Positions 37,083 through 45,430 of a stretch of DNA of 64,000 nucleotides are shown piece by piece (the stretch's first letter is position 1; the number at the start of each line of letters is the position of its first letter). A model generated the notes under the pieces. The model was given only the letters and a program-made list of their open reading frames with translations. It did not search any database and had not been told where the DNA came from. The stretch is from Cyclobacteriaceae bacterium (GTDB lineage: Bacteria > Bacteroidota > Bacteroidia > Cytophagales > Cyclobacteriaceae), in assembly GCA_028285685.1 (NCBI GenBank), contig JANQOR010000010.1, positions 62,001-126,000 of the forward strand, written 5' to 3'. Made by a program: the position numbers and the translations under genes.

Positions 37083-37850
37083 ATGAAATTTAGATATCAC
37101 AACATTCTTTGGGTCTTTCTCAGTATCACGATTCTCATTTTTATTTTCAGTTCAATAGACGTAGATGAAGAGCGATTGAACGCCATCACTCAAAAAACGG
37201 AGGAAGCCAAGGACAAGAACGGTCTTATCAAATCTTACGCAAGTGATGGGAAATTGAAAACTGAAATAAATTACGTGAACGGAGTAAAGCACGGTAAATC
37301 ATTTCTGTACTATCGAGATGGAAAAACAGTTCAACTGGAGATGCCATATTCCAATGGTAAGCGGCATGGGCTATCTAAAAAGTACTTTGAATCAGGAGAG
37401 TTGTATGCGGAGACCTCCTACGAAAACGATGTACTACACGGAACCAGGAAGATCTACTATAAAAATGGCAGGCAAAAAGCATTAGTTCCGTACGGTTACG
37501 GCAACCCAGGAACAGGCTTGGTTGAATACCTTCTAAATGGGAAGAAAAAATCAAATCCCGATATTACTTACTACCAGGAACAAAATAGACTTTTTGTGTC
37601 TACCACCAATCCATGCCGGGATCAGGAGTTTTATGTTGGAAAACTGGTTGATGGCCAATACTTCAATAAAGCGGATCGAGAGCTAAAGCGTCTTCCAGTT
37701 GAGGGGGACGATCACTATGTGGACTTGGAGGTCTTCACTCCAAGCTATCTGCAGTACCAAGACATCATCTGTTCATGTAAAAGCTCCCAAGGCAACCCAA
37801 TGATACTGGTAGCTGAAATCAACGCCTCATCATTAAAAAAAGTTAATTAA
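37083..37850 (+). CDS. YwqK-type MORN-repeat protein, membrane anchored
   Basis: This 255-residue protein has an N-terminal signal anchor (ILWVFLSITILIFIFSS). From about residue 50 it has three to four YwqK/MORN-2-type repeats (KTEINYVNGVKHGKSFLYYRDGK and so on), each with the Y..G...G pattern; the last 90 residues are unrelated and contain three Cys. Databases often name such proteins YwqK family antitoxin, but no toxin gene is present here. Function unknown. A second member lies at 41393. Confidence 0.7.
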   Translation: MKFRYHNILWVFLSITILIFIFSSIDVDEERLNAITQKTEEAKDKNGLIKSYASDGKLKTEINYVNGVKHGKSFLYYRDGKTVQLEMPYSNGKRHGLSKKYFESGELYAETSYENDVLHGTRKIYYKNGRQKALVPYGYGNPGTGLVEYLLNGKKKSNPDITYYQEQNRLFVSTTNPCRDQEFYVGKLVDGQYFNKADRELKRLPVEGDDHYVDLEVFTPSYLQYQDIICSCKSSQGNPMILVAEINASSLKKVN

Positions 37851-37861
37851 TGTAAATCAAT

Positions 37862-37879
37862 GTAGGCAAATAGGCCTAC
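37862..37879 (+). terminator. Weak hairpin after the YwqK-type gene
   Basis: GTAGGC and GCCTAC form a 6-bp stem with loop AAATAG, 12 bases after the stop codon, followed by an AT-rich TTCTATAATTT stretch. It is a possible weak terminator or part of the next promoter. Confidence 0.35.
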
Positions 37880-37899
37880 TTCTATAATTTAGCGCGCCT

Positions 37900-38868
37900 A
37901 TGAATTGGGCATATTCCATTGGCACTCTGGAGATCGTCTTCATCCTCGTTTTTTTGATCCTGTATCTGGTTTTTGTCGCAAGGGTAATTCGTACAACGAA
38001 CAGGCTAGGTCTACCCTACTATCGAGTGATTCTCAAACTGCTTCTGAGAACTTCCTACTTCATATTACTGATCGTTGCCTTGCTTGGCCCCAGTTTTGGT
38101 GACGCAACGCGGGAGATCAAGACCGTAGGGAAAGACATATTCTTTTGCATTGATCTCAGTCAGTCCATGAACGCATTCGACGTGCAACCAACTCGATTGG
38201 AAAAAGTTAAGTTCGAACTAAAAAACATTGTTGAGGCATTCAATTCGGATCGTATCGGATTGATCATGTTTTCAAGTGAAGCATACATGCAATGTCCACT
38301 CACATATGATAACAACGCACTCAATCTGTTTATCCAAACACTCAACACCGGATTGGTTCCAAACCTTGGCACCGATTTTGGCCCACCACTCGAAATGGCC
38401 TTAGAAAAATTAACCGCCGACGACACGGTTGTCACCAGATCCAAGTCAAAGATTATCATACTTATAAGTGACGGGGAAGATTTTGGCGAAAACACGGACG
38501 AGGTGGCCGAGGAAATTGAAGCGGAGGAAATCAAGCTGTTTACTTTAGGTGTTGGAACAGATGTGGGGAGTCAAATCTTAACTCGAAGTGGATTCAAAAA
38601 AGACAGACAAGGAAACCAAGTTCTAACCAAATTAAACTCCCAATCAATGGAAGACCTGGCCGACAAGACAGATGGAGAATATTTTGAAATTAATGAATCA
38701 AGAAACGATGTGGAACGTTTGATAAGTGCGATTAACCGCATTGAAGGAGAATTGAGAGATGCCAAGCAGGTGGATGCTACACAAAATAGGTATTATTATT
38801 TTTTGGGGTTGGCGTTCCTTCTTATGATTTTTGACGTTCTCATCAGTGTTAAGTTGATAAGATTATGA
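37900..38868 (+). CDS. BatA/BatB-like VWA-domain membrane protein
   Basis: This 322-residue protein has two N-terminal membrane segments (about 10-29 and 47-66), a VWA domain with MIDAS DLSQS (D85, S87, S89) and LISDGEDFG, and a C-terminal membrane segment (about 298-318). This is the layout of the Bat (Bacteroides aerotolerance) proteins. Only one VWA gene is present, with no BatD and no MoxR gene next to it. The stop overlaps the TPR gene by 4 bases (ATGA). Confidence 0.85.
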   Translation: MNWAYSIGTLEIVFILVFLILYLVFVARVIRTTNRLGLPYYRVILKLLLRTSYFILLIVALLGPSFGDATREIKTVGKDIFFCIDLSQSMNAFDVQPTRLEKVKFELKNIVEAFNSDRIGLIMFSSEAYMQCPLTYDNNALNLFIQTLNTGLVPNLGTDFGPPLEMALEKLTADDTVVTRSKSKIIILISDGEDFGENTDEVAEEIEAEEIKLFTLGVGTDVGSQILTRSGFKKDRQGNQVLTKLNSQSMEDLADKTDGEYFEINESRNDVERLISAINRIEGELRDAKQVDATQNRYYYFLGLAFLLMIFDVLISVKLIRL

Positions 38869-39671
38869 AATACTTTTTAGTAGTACTTCTGGCTTTTGTT
38901 TCAAATAACCCTCGGGAAATCGCTCGAGTTAACGCGTTGAAGCTTGCTGCGGAACAGGCTTTTCTGAATGGAGATTTCGACCTGGCAATTTCCAATTACA
39001 TAACGCTTAGGGATTCACTTGGTGTTGATGAAGATGAGATTAATCTCAACATGGCACATGCCTATTATAACTTGAAGGACACTGCAACTGCCAAGTCACA
39101 CTACAATACGCTCAGTACATCAAGTAATCGAAAATTAAAATCAGTTGCATATCAGCAATTAGGTGTGATGAATAAAGATGCAGGGAAGCTGGAAGAGTCA
39201 CTGCAGCAACTAAAATCAGCTATCAAGGCCGATCCAACCAACCAACAAGCAAGATATAATTATGAAGTTGTAAAAAAGCAGCTCGAAGAGCAACAGCAAC
39301 AACAACAGCAGCAACAGGATCAGCAAAATCAGGACGGAGAGGACGAGAACAAGGAAAATCAGGAAAACCAAGAAAACCAGGAGAACCAGGATCAAGAAAA
39401 TAAAGATCAGGAAGGAGAGCAAAAAGAATCTGACGAAGAACAAGAAGGTCAGGAAAAGGAAAATCAGGAACAAAAAGAAGGCGAGGAAAAAGAGCAGGAA
39501 GCAGAAAAATCCAAGGAACAGATGACCAAGGAAAAGCTGAAGGAAATGAACATCAGCGAAGAAAAGGCGCGCATGATCCTGGAAGCAATGAAGAACAACG
39601 AGATCCAGTACCTTCAACAGCAAAAAAGAAAAGCCACCGAACGCCCTCCAAGTGGTAAGCCTGATTGGTGA
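38865..39671 (+). CDS. BatC-like TPR protein with Gln/Glu-rich tail
   Basis: This 268-residue protein has a short signal-like N terminus, TPR repeats (about 25-130; KLEESLQQLKSAIKADPTNQQARYNYEV) and then a strongly biased Gln/Glu/Asn/Lys region (about 140-225), with a final helix. BatC proteins have the same TPR plus acidic-tail design and are coded with BatA/BatB. It overlaps the VWA gene by 4 bases, so translation is probably coupled. Confidence 0.8.
   Translation: MKYFLVVLLAFVSNNPREIARVNALKLAAEQAFLNGDFDLAISNYITLRDSLGVDEDEINLNMAHAYYNLKDTATAKSHYNTLSTSSNRKLKSVAYQQLGVMNKDAGKLEESLQQLKSAIKADPTNQQARYNYEVVKKQLEEQQQQQQQQQDQQNQDGEDENKENQENQENQENQDQENKDQEGEQKESDEEQEGQEKENQEQKEGEEKEQEAEKSKEQMTKEKLKEMNISEEKARMILEAMKNNEIQYLQQQKRKATERPPSGKPDW
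39283..39513 (+). repeat. Low-complexity CAG/GAA-type coding repeat
   Basis: The stretch is made mostly of CAA, CAG, GAA, GAG, AAT and AAA codons and codes for the Gln run and the NQE-type repeats of the BatC-like protein. The purine bias also makes a long leucine-rich open frame on the other strand, which is not a gene. Confidence 0.8.
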
Positions 39672-39807
39672 CAGTCCACCAGAAATTCGCAGGTAAAAAT
39701 TGATAATTAGTCCCGAATATTTGACATTTGCGGTCAAAGTCCGAGTTGGTATTGGAGTCTCTGAACTTTTTCAACCAATCATACATTAACATTTAAAAAC
39801 CCAGAAT

Positions 39808-40986
39808 ATGAAAGAAGTATTTATCGCATCTGCTGTTAGGACCCCAATTGGAAGTTTCGGAGGCAAATTATCAGGTTTTAGCGCCACTCAACTCGGCACC
39901 TTTGCCATCAAAGGAGCGCTGGAAAAATCAGGTGTTAGTGCCGATCAGGTAAATGAAGTTTTCATGGGTAACGTGCTCTCGGCAAATCTGGGTCAAGCTC
40001 CCGCAAGGCAGGCAGCTATAGGTGCCGGGGTCGGTCACAATGTACCGTGCACTACTGTAAACAAAGTTTGCTCTTCAGGTATGAAATCGGTGATGTTAGG
40101 TGCTCAGACAATTATGTTAGGAATCAACGATATTGTCGTTGCCGGTGGAATGGAGAGTATGTCAAATGTGCCCTACTACGTGCCAAAAGCACGCTATGGA
40201 CACAAATATGGACACGGACAACTGGTCGATGGACTTATGCACGATGGATTGTGGGAAGTGTACAATGAATTTGCGATGGGAAATTGTGCCGACAATACTG
40301 CCAAGGAAATGAACATTTCTAGGGAAGCTCAGGATGAATACGCAATTAATTCTTATAAGAAAGTTGCCGCCTCTACAGAGGCAGGAGATTTCAAAAATGA
40401 GATCATTCCAGTCGAAATCCCTCAACGAAAAGGTGATCCAGTGGTAATGGACACAGATGAAGAATTTTCCAACGTCAATTTCGAAAAAATTCCAAACCTA
40501 CGGCCTGTATTTGATAAGGACGGAACTGTGACCGCTGCCAATGCATCAACCATCAATGATGGTGCTTCTGCCTTGGTTTTAGTAAGCCAGGAAAAAGCTG
40601 AAGAACTGGGATTGACTTTGATCGCTAAAATCAAAGGATTCGGTGATGCAGCCCAGGAACCACTTTGGTTTACTACTGCTCCGTCGTTAGCCATTCCAAG
40701 AGCATTAGATCATGCCGGTGTAGATCATGATGATGTGGACGTTTGGGAAGTGAATGAAGCTTTCTCTGCAGTAGCTTTGGCCAATCAGGAAAAACTAAAT
40801 CTTGACCCGGAGAAACTAAATGTGCTTGGCGGAGCTGTTGCCATGGGTCACCCATTGGGAGCCTCAGGAGCAAGGATCATTACCACCCTTTGCTCTGCCC
40901 TGGATAAAAAAGGCGGAAAAATCGGTGCTGCAGGAATTTGCAACGGTGGTGGAGGCGCATCCGCCATTGTGATCGAAAAGGTGTAA
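39808..40986 (+). CDS. Acetyl-CoA C-acyltransferase (thiolase)
   Basis: This 392-residue thiolase has all catalytic residues: nucleophile Cys88 in NKVCSSGMKS, His348 in GHPLGASG and Cys378 in GICNGGGG. It condenses or cleaves acyl-CoA (acetoacetyl-CoA thiolase or 3-ketoacyl-CoA thiolase; the length and the N-terminal VFIASAVRTPIGSFGG favour the acetyl-CoA acetyltransferase group). The next gene starts inside its stop codon (TAATG), which suggests coupled translation. Confidence 0.93.
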   Translation: MKEVFIASAVRTPIGSFGGKLSGFSATQLGTFAIKGALEKSGVSADQVNEVFMGNVLSANLGQAPARQAAIGAGVGHNVPCTTVNKVCSSGMKSVMLGAQTIMLGINDIVVAGGMESMSNVPYYVPKARYGHKYGHGQLVDGLMHDGLWEVYNEFAMGNCADNTAKEMNISREAQDEYAINSYKKVAASTEAGDFKNEIIPVEIPQRKGDPVVMDTDEEFSNVNFEKIPNLRPVFDKDGTVTAANASTINDGASALVLVSQEKAEELGLTLIAKIKGFGDAAQEPLWFTTAPSLAIPRALDHAGVDHDDVDVWEVNEAFSAVALANQEKLNLDPEKLNVLGGAVAMGHPLGASGARIITTLCSALDKKGGKIGAAGICNGGGGASAIVIEKV

Positions 40987-41345
40987 TGTCCCCTAAAGAA
41001 GTGGTCAGGAAATGGGTGGAGGCCTTCAACCAGGCTGATGCCGATTTGCTTGCGGAACTGTATGATCAAAATGCGATCAATCATCAGGTAAACTCGGAAC
41101 CAGTAGAAGGAAGGGATTCAATCAAGCAAATGTTTGTCGGCGAGTTCACTCGGGCAAAGATGATTTGTGAAATTGAGAACATCTTGCAAGATGGCGATTG
41201 GGCCATATTGGAATGGAAAGACCCGCAGGGTCTGCGTGGATGTGGTTTCTTTCAGATCAAAAATCATAAGATTGTCTTTCAAAGAGGATATTGGGACAAG
41301 CTGTCTTTTCTAAGATTACATAACCTCCCCATCCCGTCGGATTGA
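40986..41345 (+). CDS. SnoaL/NTF2-like protein
   Basis: I choose the ATG at 40986, which overlaps the thiolase TAA by one base and gives 119 residues; a start at 40938 would lie inside the thiolase gene. The sequence MSPKEVVRKWVEAFNQADADLLAELYDQNAINHQ is typical of the SnoaL-like/NTF2 fold, as is the ending strand FFQIKNHKIVFQRGYWD. Members include polyketide cyclases and many proteins of unknown role. Its coupling with thiolase suggests an acyl-CoA or ketone ligand, by inference only. Confidence 0.8.
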   Translation: MSPKEVVRKWVEAFNQADADLLAELYDQNAINHQVNSEPVEGRDSIKQMFVGEFTRAKMICEIENILQDGDWAILEWKDPQGLRGCGFFQIKNHKIVFQRGYWDKLSFLRLHNLPIPSD

Positions 41346-41392
41346 CTTAATCAGGAATAATATTGAAATTAGTCTGGCGTTAACCACATAAG

Positions 41393-42706
41393 ATGGTTTC
41401 GCTGATAGATATGCGCACTCCTTTTCTCATCTTGTGGATGTTCCCTTTTGCTGCTCTTGGACAGACAAAAATCATTACCTACTACGAGCAAGGCCAAATC
41501 AAGGAGGAGTATCAGGTTCTGGAAAATGACAGCAGTCGTGTAGATGGAAATTATGTCATGCTGGACCCAAGTGGCAATGAAATCGTCACCGGCTTTTTCC
41601 AAGACGGCAAAAAACAGGGCTTGTTCAGAAACTTCTATGCCGATGGCACTATTCAGCGGGAAACCCTCTACAAGGACAATTTGAGGCAAGGCGCTACTAA
41701 AGTCTTTTCACCTAAAGGAACACTCATCCAGGAAGCAACTTTCGAAAATGACACTTTGGTCGGAGCGATCAATTTGTATGATGCACTTGGCAATCTATTA
41801 GGAGAAACTCAGTTCTCCGGTGGAAAGCCAGAAGGGCTTGTTAAATCGTATTATACAGATGGAAAGATCAAGGAAGAGACCCACTACAAAAACGGGAAGC
41901 CGAACGGAAGCACCAAGCAGTATTACGAGTCCGGCGTAATCAGACTTGAAGCCAATTACGTCAGTGGACTTTTGGACGGAATGTATAAGACTTACTATCC
42001 GTCAGGCAAACTTGAAATGGAGGCGCTTAACAAGCGTGGGGCTAAGTCTGGATTTGTGAAAACGTACCATGAAAATGAGCAGCTCAAGTCCACTGGAAAT
42101 TATGTGAATGGTGGTCTTCAAGGTCAATACCTAGTCTACTATGACAATGGCAATGTTAAAAGTGAGTACAGGTACAACAATGGAAAGAGAATCGGAAGAA
42201 GCATAGATTATCATCCTAACAGTAAAATCAGACTCGAAACGTCCTTTTCCAATGGAGGCTTGAACTCGCAGGTCAAGGAATACAATGAGAAAGGTGTTTT
42301 GATAGCGGAACGGCAGCTTGAAAATGAACTTCCCAGAGGCACCTGGAAGACCTACGATTCCAAGGGTCGACTGGCATCGGTCCAGGAACATGAAAAAGGG
42401 AAAAAGCACGGATCACATATTCAATTTGAAAATGGCAAAAAGATCTCTGAGACCGAATATCGATTTGGGAAGAAATTTGGCCAGCACAAGCAGTATTTCC
42501 CTAATGGTAATTTAAAAGTAGAAGCCACCTACGAGCTCAACCTTTTTCATGGCACTTTCGCTCAATACCATAAGAATGGCCAGGTCGAATTCACGGGGCT
42601 TTATGTTAGAAATAAGCGGCACAAGTCTTGGACATATTTTGACAAAAAAGGAAATCTTACTGAAGAAATTACCTATAAATACGGGGAGATCATTGATAGA
42701 AAATAG
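41393..42706 (+). CDS. Exported YwqK/MORN-repeat protein
   Basis: This 437-residue protein has a signal peptide (MRTPFLILWMFPFAALGQT; either the ATG at 41393 or that at 41411 could start it). The rest is almost wholly built of about sixteen ~23-residue repeats of the type IKEETHYKNGKPNGSTKQYYESG. Such arrays form extended beta-hairpin stacks. The function is unknown; the antitoxin label used for the family has no support here. The stop lies 14 bases before the K+ channel gene. Confidence 0.75.
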   Translation: MVSLIDMRTPFLILWMFPFAALGQTKIITYYEQGQIKEEYQVLENDSSRVDGNYVMLDPSGNEIVTGFFQDGKKQGLFRNFYADGTIQRETLYKDNLRQGATKVFSPKGTLIQEATFENDTLVGAINLYDALGNLLGETQFSGGKPEGLVKSYYTDGKIKEETHYKNGKPNGSTKQYYESGVIRLEANYVSGLLDGMYKTYYPSGKLEMEALNKRGAKSGFVKTYHENEQLKSTGNYVNGGLQGQYLVYYDNGNVKSEYRYNNGKRIGRSIDYHPNSKIRLETSFSNGGLNSQVKEYNEKGVLIAERQLENELPRGTWKTYDSKGRLASVQEHEKGKKHGSHIQFENGKKISETEYRFGKKFGQHKQYFPNGNLKVEATYELNLFHGTFAQYHKNGQVEFTGLYVRNKRHKSWTYFDKKGNLTEEITYKYGEIIDRK

Positions 42707-42708
42707 CG

Positions 42709-42716
42709 CACCTTTG
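42709..42716 (+). promoter_or_regulatory. Near-consensus -7 element for the K+ channel gene
   Basis: CACCTTTG differs from TAnnTTTG in the first base only. It lies 4 bases before the ATG at 42721, again a leaderless layout, and directly after the stop codon of the repeat-protein gene. Confidence 0.35.
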
Positions 42717-42720
42717 CGTT

Positions 42721-43044
42721 ATGATTTTGTTCAGTACACTGAAAGCGTTCTTAAAGGACAAGGAATATAGGGATCTCGTCGGTACTGTTCTTGCCATACT
42801 GATCATCGGTACTGTTGTTTATCATTATTTGGAAGGTTGGACATGGCTTGATTCCTTTTATTTCTCATTCATTACATTAACTACAATTGGATTTGGTGAT
42901 TTTGCTCCGGAAACCAATGCGGGAAAAATCTTTACCATTTTTTACATTGTCTTAGGTGTGGGAGTGATCCTGGCTTTCGTCAATACCCTATATCATCATT
43001 ACAGTGAATTGGTGAAAAAGAAGGCAAAGCAAGAATCTGAGTAG
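42721..43044 (+). CDS. Minimal two-helix potassium channel
   Basis: This 107-residue protein has two membrane helices (about 17-38 and 68-92) with the pore helix and selectivity filter TTIGFGD (residues 54-60) between them. This is the Kir/KcsA-type core without any cytoplasmic sensor domain; the tail is a short charged helix. It should form a tetrameric K+ channel. Length is at the lower limit for the family. Confidence 0.88.
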   Translation: MILFSTLKAFLKDKEYRDLVGTVLAILIIGTVVYHYLEGWTWLDSFYFSFITLTTIGFGDFAPETNAGKIFTIFYIVLGVGVILAFVNTLYHHYSELVKKKAKQESE

Positions 43045-43119
43045 ATCGACATTGGACTTGACCGTTGCCAAAACATAAAGGTGATTAAACAGAAACTTTC
43101 CAAACTCGTATTATGGCTT

Positions 43120-44250
43120 ATGCCAAATAGATTGTCAATCCTTCTCCTAGGAATTATTTTAATTTCGGGATGTAGTGAGGAAAAAGTCCCCAAGAGATTT
43201 TACCCCAGGAATGACCATGAAGCATACTGGCACTCCTTAAAGCAGGCAAACCTTCTTAATACGGCATTGGGAGAAGAATGGGTAAAGGCATCTAAGAAGC
43301 CTTTTGACAACCAGATAAAAATCCAACTTCCCTACCAAGAAGCCTTCGTCATATCAGACCTTAGGCCCGATGCCCTTGGATACCGCTTCGATGTTAAAAG
43401 AGGACAGCGGGTACTTGTTGACCTGCAGCTTCTCGTGGAAGATACGACCAGAGTTTTCATCGATCTATTTAGAGTTGAAAACGATTCTTTAAATGAATTC
43501 AGACAGGTGGCGTCTGCGGATAGCTCGTTCCAGCTAGCTTTTGAGCCGCGAAGGGATGCCTCCTATTTGCTTCGGCTTCAACCCGAGCTACTTCGGGGAG
43601 GAGACTTCAGCATATCCATCGAAAATGTTCCGACCTTGAATTTTCCGGTAGCGGGTAAAAACAAACGAGCTATCCAGAGCTTTTTTGGTGACCCGAGGGA
43701 CGGAGGAAGAAGAGAGCATCATGGAGTTGATATTTTTGCAAAAAGACATACTCCAATTATAGCTCCGGTAAAAGCTACTGTACGATTCGTTGGTACAAGA
43801 GGTTTAGGTGGAAAAGTGATTTGGCTGTATGATCTCAATAGTGGTAATCATCTCTACTTCGCACACCTCCAGGAACAACTGGTCAAACGCTACGAGACAG
43901 TTTATCCCGGTGATACCATTGGGACTGTTGGGAATACGGGCAACGCAAGACGGACTCCACCGCATCTGCACTTTGGGATCTATAGAAACGGCCCTGTTGA
44001 TCCTTATAATTTCATTGTACCGGGGTACCCAAAACCTCCACCATTTGTTCCAGACACAAGCTTGCTTGGGAAGCAAGTCATGCTGGCTAAAAATGCCTTT
44101 CTAAAGTCGGAAATGAGAAGGAAATCCGCCAACCTCGACACCCTCTTCTCAAACGAGCCAGTTAAGGTTTTAGCAGTCAATCACAGGTATGCTAGGGTCA
44201 GAAGCGAAAATGGTACACTTGGCTTCTTACGCAAAAGTGAGTTAAACTAG
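43120..44250 (+). CDS. M23 family metallopeptidase lipoprotein with SH3 domain
   Basis: I prefer the ATG at 43120, which gives a compact lipoprotein signal (LLLGIILISGC, lipid-bearing Cys18); a GTG at 43081 would add 13 residues. After a beta-rich N-terminal domain the M23 (LytM) endopeptidase domain begins: HHGVDIFAKR supplies the first His and Asp and HLHFGIYRNG the second His pair. An SH3-like domain forms the C terminus (about the last 50 residues). It probably cuts peptidoglycan cross-links at the outer-membrane side. It ends 9 bases from the convergent globin gene. Confidence 0.88.
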   Translation: MPNRLSILLLGIILISGCSEEKVPKRFYPRNDHEAYWHSLKQANLLNTALGEEWVKASKKPFDNQIKIQLPYQEAFVISDLRPDALGYRFDVKRGQRVLVDLQLLVEDTTRVFIDLFRVENDSLNEFRQVASADSSFQLAFEPRRDASYLLRLQPELLRGGDFSISIENVPTLNFPVAGKNKRAIQSFFGDPRDGGRREHHGVDIFAKRHTPIIAPVKATVRFVGTRGLGGKVIWLYDLNSGNHLYFAHLQEQLVKRYETVYPGDTIGTVGNTGNARRTPPHLHFGIYRNGPVDPYNFIVPGYPKPPPFVPDTSLLGKQVMLAKNAFLKSEMRRKSANLDTLFSNEPVKVLAVNHRYARVRSENGTLGFLRKSELN

Positions 44251-44259
44251 AACGTGCAG

Positions 44260-44742
44260 CTAGCGCATGTACTTTTTGTAGCTTTTCTTCCTGCCTCCGA
44301 AAAGTTTGGCAAGCAGCCCCTTGCTCTTTTGCTTTTTTCTCGAACCTTCTATCATCACGCCTGAAACAGCGATCAAAGCCCTTTTCCAGGATTGCCCGAC
44401 CTCATCAGTGTAGAATACATCCATCGCATTCTTAACGGTAAAAAGAAGAGCCTGAATAACATACTTATAATGTGAATTGAGTACACCAAGATCACCATGA
44501 TACTTACCCAATTCTTCCAAAGTCGGTCTCAGTTTCTCAAAATCTCCAAGATTAGTCACAAGTAAGTTTAATGTGAAGCCAAGTTTTTCTGCCAAACGGC
44601 CCATGTCATCAGGAAAGTAAGGCCTCACCTGTGGAGCAATTTTGAAGAGCCGATTATAAAATTTCAGCATGTTATCCATCTCATCATCCACGACTATCGC
44701 CCATGAATTTCTAATGTTATCTATATCCTTTTCTGTAAGCAT
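44260..44742 (-). CDS. Bacterial globin (single domain)
   Basis: This 160-residue globin has the proximal haem His82 in GKYHGDLGV and the typical HYKYVIQALL G-helix that follows. It resembles the globin domain of flavohaemoglobins and Vitreoscilla haemoglobin, but has no reductase part. The C-terminal tail is basic (KKQKSKGLLAKLFGGRKKSYKK). It lies 29 bases downstream of a second globin gene, so the two are probably one operon. Oxygen or NO binding is expected; a sensor role is possible. Confidence 0.85.
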   Translation of the reverse strand: MLTEKDIDNIRNSWAIVVDDEMDNMLKFYNRLFKIAPQVRPYFPDDMGRLAEKLGFTLNLLVTNLGDFEKLRPTLEELGKYHGDLGVLNSHYKYVIQALLFTVKNAMDVFYTDEVGQSWKRALIAVSGVMIEGSRKKQKSKGLLAKLFGGRKKSYKKYMR

Positions 44743-44771
44743 TAATTCACTTTTTTGTTTCCTCTGAGCGA

Positions 44772-45230
44772 TTACCCAAACAACTTCCTGAGTAACTGCT
44801 GGAACTTATTCTCTTCCTTTTCAGGCGCATTTTGCATGATGCCAGCAATGTGGGTTAAGGCTTTTGACCAGGAGGTCTCTATTTCCTTTGAGTTCTGAGT
44901 TCCTAATATCTTATCAACAAGCACTAAAAGCGACTCGTTAAACTTTTCGTAGAACTCATTCTCAATTTTCAATTTGACATGAATGCGTCCCAGATCTTCA
45001 ATCGAATCTTTAATCTCATCAAGCTGATGGCAGTTTGACACAATAAAATCCATGGTATAGTTGAATTTTCTTCCAAGTTTGGAAAAATCATCCCGAGGAA
45101 AATATTTTTTCGCATCGGGTGCCGTTTCAAAAAAAGCGTCGTAGAAAATCAGAGGGTTCTCTATGCGACGCTCTTCCATTATTTTCCATGAGGATTTTAT
45201 CAAGCTTGCCTCTCTATCAGTCAATACCAT
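44772..45230 (-). CDS. Bacterial globin (second copy, diverged)
   Basis: This 152-residue globin has the proximal His84 in LGRIHVKLKI. The overall pattern matches the neighbouring globin but identity is low, so the duplication is old. It also ends with a short amphipathic/basic tail (FQQLLRKLFG), a feature shared with its neighbour (LLAKLFGG), which could be a membrane-contact helix. It is the first gene of the pair. Confidence 0.8.
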   Translation of the reverse strand: MVLTDREASLIKSSWKIMEERRIENPLIFYDAFFETAPDAKKYFPRDDFSKLGRKFNYTMDFIVSNCHQLDEIKDSIEDLGRIHVKLKIENEFYEKFNESLLVLVDKILGTQNSKEIETSWSKALTHIAGIMQNAPEKEENKFQQLLRKLFG

Positions 45231-45430
45231 TTTATTACCAAATACTTATTTCACAATCCTTTACTTGCACATATGTACATGGAGATTGGGACTCAGCCAT
45301 ATCTACTTGGCAAGGCTACTTCCGGTGAAATAAAAAAGGTATTAAAAGGCGTCTACTCCTGGTCTACATGAGCCGGGGACTTGTGGAGCAGTACTACACG
45401 TCAAATTTTTATGTAAAAACGTGAGGTATC

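Noticed and set aside
39216-39737. Long minus-strand open frame rich in Leu and Phe
   Set aside because: It is the complement of the Gln/Glu-rich coding repeat in the BatC-like gene; its composition is a by-product of the purine bias.
37083-42706. YwqK proteins as part of a toxin-antitoxin system
   Set aside because: No toxin gene is adjacent and both proteins have export or anchor signals.
45402-45430. Hairpin CACG...CGTG after the sugar dehydrogenase gene as a terminator
   Set aside because: The stem is AT-rich with a bulge and no T run follows, so I did not list it.
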